DNA of 64,000 nucleotides from Catellatospora methionotrophica (GCF_011297335.1 NZ_JAAOTJ010000005.1:310001-374000), one strand, 5' to 3'; counted from the stretch's first letter, positions 33,442 to 42,630 are shown. Program-made: numbers and translations. The notes: generated by a model from the sequence alone, not told the origin.

Positions 33442-34515
33442 ATGAGACGTCGCGGGTTGACTGTGGTGCTGGGCGCACTCCTGGCGGTGCTGCTGCTGAT
33501 CGCCATCGGGCGGGTGAACGTGCCGTACGTGGTGGAGAGCGCCGGCCCGACCGTGGACACCCTGTCCGCCGTCGACGACAAGGGCGAGGTCTGCACGCCG
33601 GGGGCGCCCGGAGCGTCGCAGAGCTGCCACGACGTCATCTCGGTCAGCGGCGGCGGGACGGCCACGAAGTCCGACGGCCAGCTGCGGCTGGTCACCGTCA
33701 ACGTGCAGTCGAAGACCGACCTGATCTCGGTGATCCGGGGCTGGTGGTCCGACGAGGAGGCGGTCGTGCCGTACGAGCTGCTCTACCCGCCGGACGCCAG
33801 CCGCGAGGAGATCGACCAGCAGGGCCAGGAGGACTTCAAGAACTCGCAGACCAGCGCGGAGACCGCGGCGCTGCGCGAGCTGGGCTACCCGGTGCGGATC
33901 ACGGTGGAGAAGGTCGTCGAGGGCGGCGCCTCCGACGGGAAGCTGAAGCCGGGTGACGTCATCGACACCGTCGACGGCACCGCGGTCACCTCCAACGGCA
34001 AGCTGCTGGAGCTGATCCAGGCCAAGCCGGCGGGCAGCACGCTGAAGCTCGGCGTCACCCGCGACAAGGCCCCGGCCACGGTGGAGGTCACCACCAAGGC
34101 GGCCTCGGCCGAGGACAAGACGCCGCGGGTGGGCATCGAGGTCAAGACCGAGCAGCCGCACCCGTTCACGCTGAACATCAAGCTCGACGACATCGCCGGC
34201 CCTAGCGCCGGTCTGATGTTCACCCTCGGCATCATCGACAAGATCAAGCCGGAGGACCTGACCGGCGGCAAGGTCATCGCGGGTACGGGCACCATCGACG
34301 ACGAGGGCAACGTCGGGCCGATCGGCGGCATCCCGCAGAAGCTGCACGGGGCCAAGGCCGCCGGGGCGAAGGTCTTCCTCACCCCCGCGGACAACTGCGC
34401 GGAGGCCAAGGCCAACGCGCTGCCCGGACTGCCGCTGGCCAAGGTGAGCACGCTGCAGGACGCGCTCGCGGCGCTGGCGACCGTACGCGCCGGCGGCACG
34501 CCGCCCACCTGCTGA
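33442..34515 (+). CDS. Membrane-anchored PDZ/Lon-like S16 serine protease (YlbL-type)
   Basis: 357 aa. An N-terminal membrane anchor (TVVLGALLAVLLLIAIG) leads to an extracytoplasmic part with a PDZ domain (about 155-235; KLKPGDVIDTVDGTAV) and a C-terminal Lon protease domain. The Ser-Lys dyad motifs are visible: DIAGPSAGLMFTLG (Ser) and GIPQKLHGAKAAG (Lys). ATG 33442 is selected because TAGGCT (33429-33434) is 7 bases upstream; the in-frame GTG 33364 would overlap the divergent gene's leader. Equivalent to Rv3194c by position. A hairpin terminator follows. Confidence 0.88.
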   Translation: MRRRGLTVVLGALLAVLLLIAIGRVNVPYVVESAGPTVDTLSAVDDKGEVCTPGAPGASQSCHDVISVSGGGTATKSDGQLRLVTVNVQSKTDLISVIRGWWSDEEAVVPYELLYPPDASREEIDQQGQEDFKNSQTSAETAALRELGYPVRITVEKVVEGGASDGKLKPGDVIDTVDGTAVTSNGKLLELIQAKPAGSTLKLGVTRDKAPATVEVTTKAASAEDKTPRVGIEVKTEQPHPFTLNIKLDDIAGPSAGLMFTLGIIDKIKPEDLTGGKVIAGTGTIDDEGNVGPIGGIPQKLHGAKAAGAKVFLTPADNCAEAKANALPGLPLAKVSTLQDALAALATVRAGGTPPTC

Positions 34516-34546
34516 GGCTCGGCTTCCTGTTAATCAGCTGAGAAAA

Positions 34547-34575
34547 CGCGGGGTCCCGGCTGCCGGGGCCCCGCG
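34547..34575 (+). terminator. Hairpin after PDZ/Lon gene
   Basis: CGCGGGGTCCCGG pairs with CCGGGGCCCCGCG (one G-T wobble), loop CTG. No T tract. Confidence 0.6.
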
Positions 34576-34661
34576 CTGAACCGCAGGTCAGACGACTCAC
34601 CACGGTTTCATAGGGCCTGCCATCAGTGCAGCGGTATTGCAAGGCAACGTAGGCTTCCACC

Positions 34662-37589
34662 GTGGTGACCCGATCAAGTCAACTGCCGCACATGAGCCGC
34701 CGCGGACGAGCCTGGCTCATCGTGCTGACCGGCCTGCTCATCTTCTTCGCCGTCCTGGGCTGGGTGGTCGAGGCGTGGACCGAATGGCTCTGGTTCGACG
34801 AACTGGGTGCGACCCAGGTCTTCACCGGCCAGCTCGGCACGCGGATAGGTCTGTTCGCGGTGTTCGGGCTGATCATCTGGGCCTTCCTGTTCGGCAACCT
34901 GTACCTGGCGTACAAGCTGCGCCCGTTCCTGCCGCCGACCGGGGTCGAGCAGCAGGCGCTGGAGCGCTACCGCTACCTGCTGGGCCCGCACCTGATGCGC
35001 TGGTTCGCGCTGGCCGCGGGCGCGGTCGCGTTCTTCGCCGGGCTCGCCGCGCAGGGGCACTGGCAGCAGTGGCTGCTGTTCGAGAACGCGGAGCCGTTCA
35101 ACCAGAAGGACCCGCAGTTCGGCATCGACATCGGCTTCTACGTCTTCAAGCTGCCGTTCTGGCAGTACCTGCTGAACACCGGCTTCACCGTGACGGTGCT
35201 GGCGCTGATCGGCGCGCTCGGCGTGCACTACCTCTACGGCGGGGTGCGGCTGTCCGGCGCGGGTGACCGGATGACCACCGGCGCGCGGGCCCACCTGACC
35301 GGCCTGGTCGCGCTGTTCGTCAGCCTCAAGGCGGTCGCGTACGTGCTGGACCGCCGGGCGCTGCTGCTGGACACCATCTCCGGCACCGACCTGACCGGCG
35401 CGGGTTACACCGACATCCAGGCGCTGCTGCCCGCCAAGGAGATGCTGACCTACATCTCGGTCATCGTCGTCATCGCGATCCTGATCTTCTCGAACGCGGT
35501 CATGCGCAACCTGGTGTGGCCGGGCGTCGCGCTGGGCCTGCTGGCCATCTCCGCGGTCGCCATCGGCGGCATCTACCCGTGGGGCGTGCAGACGTTCCAG
35601 GTGGACCCGAGCCGCAACGTCAAGGAAGCGCCGTACATCGACCGCACCATCCAGGCCACCCGCGCGGCGTACGGGCTGGACGGCGCGACGAACACGCCGT
35701 ACGCCTCGGACACGGTCGAGCCGCCCGCGTCGCTGGCGCAGGACAAGACGATCGTGCCGAACATCCGCCTGCTCGACCCGGCCGTGGTCGCCGAGACCTA
35801 CACGCAGCTGTCCCAGGTGCGCAGCTTCTACCAGTTCGGCGACAAGCTCGACATCGACCGCTACACCATCGACGGCAAGACCGCCGACTACGTGGTGGGT
35901 GTCCGGGAGATCGAGTACAGCAAGCTGACCACCGCGCAGAGCAACTGGATCAACAAGCACACGGTGTACACCCACGGCTACGGCCTGGTCGCGGCCCCCG
36001 CGAACACCACCGTCTGCGCGGGACAGCCCTACTTCGTCTCCGGGTTCTTCACCGGCCAGGCGCAGGGCGCGGAGCAGGGCTGCTCGTCGGCCACCGACAA
36101 GCTGCCCGTCGAGCAGCCGCGCATCTACTACGGCGAGCGCATGGGCGAGTACGCGATCGTCGGCAAGGCCGACGGCGGCACCAGCGCCGAGTACGACCGC
36201 CCCACCGGCGACGCCACCGACGCCCGTTACACCTACACCGGCTCCGGCGGCGTCGACCTGGACTCGACCTGGCGGCGGCTGCTCTACTCGATCAAGTACG
36301 CCGAGTCGAACTTCCTGCTGGCCGACGCGGTCAACGACAACTCGAAGATCCTCTACGAGCGCGACCCGCGTACCCGCGTGCAGAAGGTGGCGCCGTTCCT
36401 CACCCTGGACGGCGACCCGTACCCGGCGGCGGTCGGCGGGCGCATCGTGTGGATCGTCGACGGCTACACGACCAGCGCGAACTACCCGTACGCGCAGCGC
36501 ATCGACCTGCAGGACGCGACCAGTGACTCGCTGACCGGCGACGGCACGTTCCGGCTCGCCCGGCAGGACATCAACTACATCCGCAACTCGGTGAAGGCCA
36601 CCGTCGACGCGTACGACGGCACCGTCAAGCTCTACGAGTTCGACGACAAGGACCCGATCCTCAAGGCCTGGAACAACGCCTTCGGCGGCAAGCTGATCAC
36701 GGCCAAGTCGGAGATCCCGGCGGAACTGGCGCAGCACTTCCGCTACCCGGCGGACATGTTCAAGGTGCAGCGCGACCTGCTGACCCGGTTCCACGTCAAC
36801 AACGCGAACGACTTCTTCAACGCGCCGGACTTCTGGGCCGTGCCCAACGACCCGGCCACCGCCGGTTCGGCCAAGCAGCCGCCGTACTACCTGCTGACCC
36901 AGCTGCCCGGCCAGACCGAGCCGCGCTTCCAGCTCACCGCCGCGGTGACCCCACGGGAACGGCAGAACCTGGCCGCGCTGATCTCCGGGTCGTACGTCGA
37001 CGGCAAGCCGACACTGCAGGTGCTGGAGCTGAGCAAGGACGGCCGGATCCCCGGACCGGGCCAGGCGCAGCAGTTGATGGAGAACTTCGACGCGGCGCGC
37101 ACCCAGCTCAACATCTGGGGTAACAACGTCGTCAAGGGCAACCTGCTGTCCCTGCCGTACGGCGGCGGCATGCTCTACGTCGAGCCGATCTACCTGCGCT
37201 CCAGCGGGGAGAAGGCGTACCCGCTGATGAAGAAGGTGCTGGTCAGCTACGGCGACAAGGTGGCCTTCGCGGACACCCTCACCGACGGCATCAAACAGCT
37301 GGTCGGCACCACCACCGGCACACCACCGGTGACCACGCCGAACCAGCCGCCGCCGACGACGGGTTCGCCGACGCTGGCCGCCGCCGCCGAGAAGGTCAAC
37401 AAGGCCATCGACGACGTGCGGGCCGCCCAGCAGTCCGGCAACTTCGAGGCGTACGGCAAGGCGCTGGCCGCCCTGGAGGCGGCGATGAAGGAGTTCGAGC
37501 AGGCCAGCGGCACGACGACGCCGCCCCCGGCTGCCTCGCCCTCCGCACCGCCGCCCTCACCGTCGCCCTCGCCGGCCACCACCGGCTGA
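34662..37589 (+). CDS. UPF0182 family large membrane protein
   Basis: 975 aa. Seven membrane segments occupy the first ~310 residues, followed by a large extracytoplasmic domain (about 320-870) with the family-typical EAPYIDRTIQATRAAYGLD, YGERMGEYAIVG and a Pro/Ser-rich C-terminal tail beyond residue ~945. The family is ubiquitous in actinobacteria (Rv3193c at the same relative position) and has no known function. GTG 34662 follows TAGGCT (34650-34655) by 6 bases, a leaderless start. A strong terminator follows, separating it from the tRNA. Confidence 0.92.
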   Translation: MVTRSSQLPHMSRRGRAWLIVLTGLLIFFAVLGWVVEAWTEWLWFDELGATQVFTGQLGTRIGLFAVFGLIIWAFLFGNLYLAYKLRPFLPPTGVEQQALERYRYLLGPHLMRWFALAAGAVAFFAGLAAQGHWQQWLLFENAEPFNQKDPQFGIDIGFYVFKLPFWQYLLNTGFTVTVLALIGALGVHYLYGGVRLSGAGDRMTTGARAHLTGLVALFVSLKAVAYVLDRRALLLDTISGTDLTGAGYTDIQALLPAKEMLTYISVIVVIAILIFSNAVMRNLVWPGVALGLLAISAVAIGGIYPWGVQTFQVDPSRNVKEAPYIDRTIQATRAAYGLDGATNTPYASDTVEPPASLAQDKTIVPNIRLLDPAVVAETYTQLSQVRSFYQFGDKLDIDRYTIDGKTADYVVGVREIEYSKLTTAQSNWINKHTVYTHGYGLVAAPANTTVCAGQPYFVSGFFTGQAQGAEQGCSSATDKLPVEQPRIYYGERMGEYAIVGKADGGTSAEYDRPTGDATDARYTYTGSGGVDLDSTWRRLLYSIKYAESNFLLADAVNDNSKILYERDPRTRVQKVAPFLTLDGDPYPAAVGGRIVWIVDGYTTSANYPYAQRIDLQDATSDSLTGDGTFRLARQDINYIRNSVKATVDAYDGTVKLYEFDDKDPILKAWNNAFGGKLITAKSEIPAELAQHFRYPADMFKVQRDLLTRFHVNNANDFFNAPDFWAVPNDPATAGSAKQPPYYLLTQLPGQTEPRFQLTAAVTPRERQNLAALISGSYVDGKPTLQVLELSKDGRIPGPGQAQQLMENFDAARTQLNIWGNNVVKGNLLSLPYGGGMLYVEPIYLRSSGEKAYPLMKKVLVSYGDKVAFADTLTDGIKQLVGTTTGTPPVTTPNQPPPTTGSPTLAAAAEKVNKAIDDVRAAQQSGNFEAYGKALAALEAAMKEFEQASGTTTPPPAASPSAPPPSPSPSPATTG

Positions 37590-37606
37590 CGATGACAGGC
37601 TGAGAC

Positions 37607-37645
37607 GACACGGGGTGAGCGCTGAGACGGCGCTCACCCCGTGTC
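37607..37645 (+). terminator. Terminator after UPF0182 gene
   Basis: GACACGGGGTGAGCGC pairs perfectly with 37630-37645 (16 bp) around a 7-nt loop, followed by GATTTGCG. Confidence 0.8.
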
Positions 37646-37689
37646 GATTTGCGGGTGGTGCGATCAACCGGCTATGGTTTACCTACCGA

Positions 37690-37763
37690 CGCGGGGTGGA
37701 GCAGCTCGGTAGCTCGCTGGGCTCATAACCCAGAGGTCGCAGGTTCAAATCCTGTCCCCGCTA
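37690..37763 (+). tRNA. Initiator tRNA-fMet (CAU), copy 1, no encoded CCA
   Basis: Full cloverleaf: acceptor CGCGGGG/CCCCGCT with an unpaired first position, three consecutive G-C pairs in the anticodon stem (CTGGGCTCATAACCCAG), T arm GCAGG-TTCAAAT-CCTGT. The unpaired 1-72 and the GGG/CCC stem are initiator hallmarks. A promoter TTGCGG (37649), 18 bp, TATGGT (37673-37678) precedes it. The bases after the discriminator are CGA, not CCA. Confidence 0.95.
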
Positions 37764-37768
37764 CGAAC

Positions 37769-37801
37769 GAAGGACCCGGCTCCGATGGAGCCGGGTCCTT
37801 C
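37769..37801 (+). terminator. Terminator after tRNA-fMet copy 1
   Basis: Perfect 15-bp stem starting GAAGGACCCGGCTCC with loop GAT. Confidence 0.8.
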
Positions 37802-37844
37802 TACATGTGGCCGAGCCTTTCTGCTTGCCGATAGGGTGACCAGA

Positions 37845-38252
37845 GTGACCAGGGAAGACCTCATCCGGCTGCGGCAGGCCCGCGACCGGGTGGACCGCGA
37901 CTACGCGCAGCCGCTGGACGTGGCCGCGCTGGCGCGCACCGCCCTGATGTCGCCGGGTCACTTCTCGCGCAGTTTCCGGGCCGCGTTCGGCGAGACGCCG
38001 CACGGCTATCTGATGACCCGCCGGATCGAGCGCGCCCAGGCCCTGCTGCGCCGGGGCGACCTGAACGTCACCGAGGTCTGCCTGGCCGTCGGGTTCACCT
38101 CGCTGGGCTCGTTCAGCAGCCGGTTCACCGAGATCGTCGGCGAGAGCCCGAGCGCCTACCGGGCCCGCGACCACTCCTGGACCGCGAACCTGCCCGGCTG
38201 TGTCGCTAAGCGCTACCTCCGCCAGGTCCGCCGGCCCAGCGTCGCGCGGTGA
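37845..38252 (+). CDS. AraC-type transcriptional regulator, DNA-binding domain only
   Basis: 135 aa, consisting almost entirely of the double helix-turn-helix of AraC/XylS regulators (DVAALARTALMSPGHFSRSF and VTEVCLAVGFTSLGSFSSRF). There is no sugar-binding or other sensor domain, as in small MarA/SoxS-like members. GTG 37845 is placed by TAGGGT (37832-37837), 7 bases upstream; longer frames run into the tRNA terminator. It lies between the two initiator tRNAs together with the CBM2 gene, which it may regulate (position only). Its stop codon lies inside the left arm of inverted repeat C. Confidence 0.82.
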   Translation: MTREDLIRLRQARDRVDRDYAQPLDVAALARTALMSPGHFSRSFRAAFGETPHGYLMTRRIERAQALLRRGDLNVTEVCLAVGFTSLGSFSSRFTEIVGESPSAYRARDHSWTANLPGCVAKRYLRQVRRPSVAR

Positions 38253-38317
38253 TCGCTGTCTACGGTCAGAACCTGCGTTCAGAACGCACTTTTCGACCGT
38301 AGACAGCGATCACCGCG
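38245..38317. repeat. Long inverted repeat C (convergent-junction hairpin family)
   Basis: Perfect 23-bp arms (38245-38267 and 38295-38317), arm core GATCGCTGTCTACGGTC, inner stem TGCGTT-CAG-AACGCA (38274-38288). The left arm includes the araC-type stop codon. Convergent with the CBM2 gene. Confidence 0.85.
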
Positions 38318-38332
38318 ACGGACGCCCCGTGA

Positions 38333-39826
38333 TCAGGGTGTGACCGCGATGTTGGTCAGGCCGGTCACGGCGTTGGTGACGGTGTTGGAGGCGTACACGA
38401 CGTTGAGGTTGCCGGGGCACTTCGAGGTCGAGGTGATCCGGATCGCGTACTGGCCGATCCCGCCCAGGTTCGAGGTGTTGGAGCGCCAGATGTTGCCGCA
38501 GCCGTTCAGGAACGACGGCGTCGTCGCCGGGTTGTGCGTCTCGTACCCGTTGACGAACGTGCCCGGTGCCGCGAACGTGCCGGTGTTGTTCTCGATGAGG
38601 TAGCCGATGCCCTTGACGTCGATCCAGGAGTCGGCCGAGTTCTGCCCCGAGATGCCGCGCCCGTCGAAGGTGTTGCCCCGGATGACGCCGTCGAAGGTGC
38701 CCTCCTTGACGTCGATGTGCTCCGCGGCGACGTACGGGCCGATGCGGTTGTTGAGCACCTGCACCCGGTCGGAGCGGTCGACGCCGCCGGAGTTGCCGTG
38801 GCAGGCCCAGTTGGACCCGGCCGAGCCGAGGTAGACGCCCTCGCCGTAGCCGGGCTGCACCAGGCCGGTGTACTCGACGATCGAGTCGCGGATGACCCCG
38901 TCGGCCGACGAGCGGCGGAAGTGCACGCCCTCGTCCTCGGTGTGGTGCACGTACACGCCGCTGATCGTCACGTGGTGGGAGTTGTCGAGCACGATGCCCT
39001 TCTTCGACTCGGCCACGGTGAACCCGGTGAGGTTCCAGTAGGGCGCGTCGAACAGCCACAGGCCGTAGCCGGAGTCCCAGCCCGCGGTGGGCGCGGGGCA
39101 GGACGGCCCGGTGCCGCTCGGCCCGTCGTTGATCAGGATCGCGGTGCGCGGCCCGGTGAGCGTGATCCGCGAGCCTGCCGTGCCGGGCCGCGTGGTGGCG
39201 AACGAGCCGCGATACGTGCCGGGCGCCAGGCGGATGGTGGTGCCGGGGTTCACGCTGCCCAGCGCGCTGCTGAGCTGTGCGGCCGTGGCCACGTCGACGA
39301 CCGGCCCGCCGGGCGGCGGCGACCCCGACGGCGAGGGTGACGGCGACGGCGACGGGGGAGTGGACGGTGACGGCGAGGCCGAAGGCGACGCGGAGGCTGA
39401 CGGCGAGGTCGACGGAGCCGGGCCGCCCGTGCAGGACGCGCCGTTGACGGTGCAGTTGGCCGGGGTGCCGATACCGGCGGCGTTGAAGCCGAATGTCTGC
39501 GACGCGCCCGGGTTGACGGTGCCGTTCCAGTTCACGTTGGTGAAGGTGTAGCGCTGGCCGCTCTGCGTGCGCACCGCGCTCCACGACGAGCTGACCGTGG
39601 TGCCCGTGGGCAGGTCGAATACGACGGTCCAGCCCGTGGCGGGGGCGTCACCGATGTTGGTCACGGTCACGTCCGCGCCGTATCCGGTGGCCCATACGCT
39701 GACCTGGGTGACCGTGGCCCGCAGCACGGGTCCGGCGGCGTGCGCGGCGGTGCTGGTCAGGTAGGGAACCGCTGCGCCCAGCAGGGTGACGGCGGCCGTG
39801 GCGGCGACCGCGCGAAGTGTCCGCAT
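38333..39826 (-). CDS. Secreted CBM2 plus right-handed beta-helix protein (polysaccharide lyase/hydrolase-like)
   Basis: 497 aa. Signal peptide ends TAAHA (residue ~30). A family-2 cellulose-binding module (about 31-133; WATGYGADVTVTNIGDAPAT, with conserved Cys near 125-132) is joined by a Ser/Pro linker (about 135-175) to a parallel beta-helix domain (about 180-497; coils with GIVLDNSHHVTISGVYVHH). The catalytic class is not clear; the fold is shared by pectate lyases and many GH families. ATG 39826 has AAGGAG 8 bases upstream. It should act outside the cell on plant wall material. Confidence 0.8.
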   Translation of the reverse strand: MRTLRAVAATAAVTLLGAAVPYLTSTAAHAAGPVLRATVTQVSVWATGYGADVTVTNIGDAPATGWTVVFDLPTGTTVSSSWSAVRTQSGQRYTFTNVNWNGTVNPGASQTFGFNAAGIGTPANCTVNGASCTGGPAPSTSPSASASPSASPSPSTPPSPSPSPSPSGSPPPGGPVVDVATAAQLSSALGSVNPGTTIRLAPGTYRGSFATTRPGTAGSRITLTGPRTAILINDGPSGTGPSCPAPTAGWDSGYGLWLFDAPYWNLTGFTVAESKKGIVLDNSHHVTISGVYVHHTEDEGVHFRRSSADGVIRDSIVEYTGLVQPGYGEGVYLGSAGSNWACHGNSGGVDRSDRVQVLNNRIGPYVAAEHIDVKEGTFDGVIRGNTFDGRGISGQNSADSWIDVKGIGYLIENNTGTFAAPGTFVNGYETHNPATTPSFLNGCGNIWRSNTSNLGGIGQYAIRITSTSKCPGNLNVVYASNTVTNAVTGLTNIAVTP

Positions 39827-39973
39827 CGACTGGCTCCTTTTCGTAAGGATTGTTTCCAGTCATCGAACACGGTGGAGCCCGTCCTGCCAAGACGACGGCG
39901 TGCGTGAATGTGGGCCGATAACCGATTGGACACGGTCGACAACGGTGACATAGTCTGTGCCAGCAACAAGCGA

Positions 39974-40050
39974 CGCGGGGTGGAGCAGCTCGGTAGCTCG
40001 CTGGGCTCATAACCCAGAGGTCGTCAGTTCAAATCTGGCCCCCGCTACCA
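39974..40050 (+). tRNA. Initiator tRNA-fMet (CAU), copy 2, with encoded CCA
   Basis: Identical to copy 1 over the first 51 bases; the T arm differs (GTCAG-TTCAAAT-CTGGC) but still pairs, and CCA is encoded (40048-40050). A promoter TTGGAC (39926-39931), 17 bp, CATAGT (39949-39954) precedes it. Same initiator hallmarks as copy 1. Confidence 0.95.
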
Positions 40051-40053
40051 CAG

Positions 40054-40092
40054 ACCGGAGCCCGGTTCCTGAAACAGGAACCGGGCTCCGGT
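40054..40092 (+). terminator. Terminator after tRNA-fMet copy 2
   Basis: Perfect 18-bp stem starting ACCGGAGCCCGGTTCCTG, loop AAA. It also ends 22 bp after the stop of the minus-strand S1 protease gene, so it can act for both. Confidence 0.8.
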
Positions 40093-40113
40093 GCGTTCGG
40101 GGTCAGCCAGGCG

Positions 40114-41601
40114 TCACGGGTTCGTGAAGCCGAGGGCGTAGGAGCCCCCGCCGCTGTAGGCGTGCACCCGGTACCGGTAGTAGCCCGCGGTGCCCGAGTA
40201 GGTCAGCGTCTCCGCGTTGGACGCGGTCGCGCCCTGGGCCACGTTCGCCCACGCCGAGCCGTTCCACTTCTGCAGGTAGAGGTCGAAGTCCGTGCCGGAC
40301 GGGCCGGCCAGGCAGCCGCGGTGGGTGCCGGAGGCGGTGGACTGGTAGTAGCTGTTGTCCGGCTGGTAGGCGCTGCCGCCGCTGGACAGCGAGCCGTTGC
40401 GGGAGAACTCGTACCCGGTGCAGCCGCTGCCGCCGGGCGGCGGGGACGACGGCGGGGTGCCGGTGCCGGTGAGCAGCGTCAGGCCGTACGCCGAAAGGAT
40501 CTCGTTGACCGGCTGGAAGTAGGTCGTGCCGCCGGAGCTGCAGTTGCCGGACCCGCCCGAGGTCACGCCCTGGGCCTGGCTGCCCGCGATGAGCGAGCCG
40601 CCGGAGTCGCCCGGCTCGGCGCACACGTTGGTGCGGATCAGGCCGCTGACGGTGCCCTGCGAGTAGGTCACCGACGCGTTGCGGGCCTGGATGGTGCCGC
40701 AGTGCCAGCCGGTCGTCGAACCGGACCGGCACACCGACGCGCCGATCGCGGCGTCGGTCGAGCCGGACACCGACACGGTGCCGCCGGCGTAGTTGTTGAC
40801 CAGGCCGCGCGGGGTGTTGCCGGAGTTGACCCGGACCCAGGCGTAGTCGTTGCCGGGGAAGCTGGACCCGGCGAAGGTGCCGCTGGGCTGGGTGGTCGTG
40901 GAGCCGGTGGTGCCGCAGTGGCCCGCGGTCACGAAGCCGCCGCTGACCGAGAAGCCGACCGAGCAGCGGCTGCCGCTGCCGATGTAGTACGCGTTGCCGC
41001 CGATGACGTCGATGTAGGGCACCGGGGTCTCGGTGCTCGCGTCGATCCGTACGGCGGTGGCGTCGACGCCGCTGGCCTTGACGAAGCCGGCCGCGTCCGC
41101 GCCCGTGCGGGCGAGCACGACGACCTGGTTGGCGGCGACGTCGACGTACCAGCCGGGGATGGCCTTGGGGGCCTTGGCCGCGACGGCGTCGAGCTGGGCC
41201 TTGACCGCGTCGAGCTGGGCGAGGCTGTGCGCGACCAGCTTCGGGGTGGCGCCCGCGGCGCGTACCTTGTCGGCCTGGGCCTGGCTGGTCACGCCGACGG
41301 TGAAGGTCTTCGCGTCGGCCGACAGCCACGCGCCGCCGTAGGTCGTGCCGAGCGACTTGCGCAGGGTCAGGTCGGCCTTGCCGGCCCTGGCCTCGTCGGC
41401 GAGCCGGGCCCGCACCCCGGCGGGGTCGAGTTTGAGGTCGCGGGACATGGCCTGGAGGACCTGGGGCGAGATGCCCGCCGCGGTGGCGGCGTCGGCTGCC
41501 GGGTCGGGGGCCTGTCCCGCCGCGGCCGGATACGTCAGTGCGACGGTGATACCCAGGGTGAGGGTGGCCGCCGCCGAAGCGAAGAGAAGTCTGTGGTTCA
41601 T
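40114..41601 (-). CDS. Secreted S1 (alpha-lytic/streptogrisin-type) serine protease with C-terminal beta domain
   Basis: 495 aa. Signal peptide (1-~29), a long pro-region (about 30-195, with the alpha-lytic pro-domain style AQLDAVKAQLDAVAA), and a chymotrypsin-fold domain with FVTAGHCGT (His), FPGNDYAWV (Asp) and EPGDSGGSL (Ser). A Pro/Gly linker leads to a C-terminal PPC-like domain of ~110 residues (FDLYLQKWNGSAW, YYRYRVHAYSGGG). Self-processing secreted endopeptidase by family. ATG 41601 replaces a possible TTG 9 bases upstream. The upstream spacer holds TATATA-rich DNA (41622-41630) as promoter; the LysR gene lies just upstream on the same strand. Confidence 0.9.
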   Translation of the reverse strand: MNHRLLFASAAATLTLGITVALTYPAAAGQAPDPAADAATAAGISPQVLQAMSRDLKLDPAGVRARLADEARAGKADLTLRKSLGTTYGGAWLSADAKTFTVGVTSQAQADKVRAAGATPKLVAHSLAQLDAVKAQLDAVAAKAPKAIPGWYVDVAANQVVVLARTGADAAGFVKASGVDATAVRIDASTETPVPYIDVIGGNAYYIGSGSRCSVGFSVSGGFVTAGHCGTTGSTTTQPSGTFAGSSFPGNDYAWVRVNSGNTPRGLVNNYAGGTVSVSGSTDAAIGASVCRSGSTTGWHCGTIQARNASVTYSQGTVSGLIRTNVCAEPGDSGGSLIAGSQAQGVTSGGSGNCSSGGTTYFQPVNEILSAYGLTLLTGTGTPPSSPPPGGSGCTGYEFSRNGSLSSGGSAYQPDNSYYQSTASGTHRGCLAGPSGTDFDLYLQKWNGSAWANVAQGATASNAETLTYSGTAGYYRYRVHAYSGGGSYALGFTNP

Positions 41602-41652
41602 GCTCGGCAAGTTATGCGTTATATATAGTCGACGGTAGATACCGCTTGGGTC

Positions 41653-42630
41653 CTACCGCGATGCGATGGAAACCCGGGGACCGAACTGCGGGTTGGCCTT
41701 GCCCCACTGGAGGTACTGCGGATTGCGGGCGGCCGACTCCGCGTACGCCGCCGCCGCGTGGGCGAGCATGACGTCGGCGTATCCGGCCGCTTCGCTGCGC
41801 GGATGCCAGCCGAGCAGGTGCCGCCAGCGCAGCGGCCCGCCCGCCAGCGGCACCGTGGCGATGCCGTCCACCCGGCGGAAGGTCGCCTTGCACAGCCCGA
41901 CCGCGTGCCCCGACAGCACCGCGTCGACGGCGTTGCCGATGTCCATCTCGTACATGGTGCGCGGGGTGAACCCGGCCCGCGCGCAGGCGGCCGCGAAGCA
42001 GTCGCCGAAGCAGCCGTCGCCCGGCATGCTGGCCCACTGCGCGTCGGCCAGCTCGGCCAGGTCGATCTCCCAGCGGTCAGCCAGCGGATGGCTCTCGGGC
42101 AGCATCACGAAGATGGCGTCGATGGCGATCTCCCGCCAGGTCAGCCCGTCCTCCGGGGTGCCCGGCACGGTGTCGCCGCAGACCCCGACGATGCAGAAGT
42201 CGAGCCTGCCCGCCACCGCCAGGTCGCACAGCTGGTCGGCCCAGTGCGAGGGATGGGTCAGCACCTCCACGCCGTCCTTCTCGGCGGCCAGCCGGGACAT
42301 CAGCCCGCCGAGGATCGGGCCGTTGACCGCGCCGATGCGCCACTGGTTCGGCCGGACGCGGGTGCCGGTGAGCTGTGCCGCGTCCTCCTGCAGCCCGCGC
42401 ATCGCGGGCAGCACCACCCGGGCGCGGGCGAGCACCAGCTCACCCAGCGCCGTCGGCGTCGCGCCGTGGCGGCCGCGCTCGAACAGCGGGCCGCCCAGCG
42501 AGCGCTCGATGCGCTGCAACTGCGCGGTGACCGCGGGCTGGGCGAGCCCGAGCAGCGAGGCCGCCTTGGTCACGCTGCCGGTGTCCGCGATCGCGCAGAC
42601 CACTCTGAGGTGCCGGATCTCCAGGTTCAT
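41653..42630 (-). CDS. LysR-family transcriptional regulator
   Basis: 325 aa. N-terminal winged HTH (residues 1-60; LEIRHLRVVCAIADTGSVTK, LGLAQPAVTAQLQRIERSLG) and a periplasmic-binding-like effector domain (about 90-300). Ribosome site GGGAGAGG 4 bases before ATG 42630; the longer in-frame start is not supported. The S1 protease gene follows in the same direction after 51 bp, so the regulator may control it, although LysR targets are usually divergent. Two Cys (about 130-180) could be redox sensitive, which cannot be judged here. Confidence 0.88.
   Translation of the reverse strand: MNLEIRHLRVVCAIADTGSVTKAASLLGLAQPAVTAQLQRIERSLGGPLFERGRHGATPTALGELVLARARVVLPAMRGLQEDAAQLTGTRVRPNQWRIGAVNGPILGGLMSRLAAEKDGVEVLTHPSHWADQLCDLAVAGRLDFCIVGVCGDTVPGTPEDGLTWREIAIDAIFVMLPESHPLADRWEIDLAELADAQWASMPGDGCFGDCFAAACARAGFTPRTMYEMDIGNAVDAVLSGHAVGLCKATFRRVDGIATVPLAGGPLRWRHLLGWHPRSEAAGYADVMLAHAAAAYAESAARNPQYLQWGKANPQFGPRVSIASR

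Noticed and set aside
37690-37763. tRNA-linked phage or integrative element attachment site
   Set aside because: The shared sequence of the two tRNAs is the 5' part rather than the 3' end typical of att sites, and no integrase is present.
39290-39420. Tandem GACGGCGA-like repeats as a CRISPR or minisatellite
   Set aside because: They encode the Ser/Pro linker of the CBM2 protein and follow codon structure; no spacers or cas genes.
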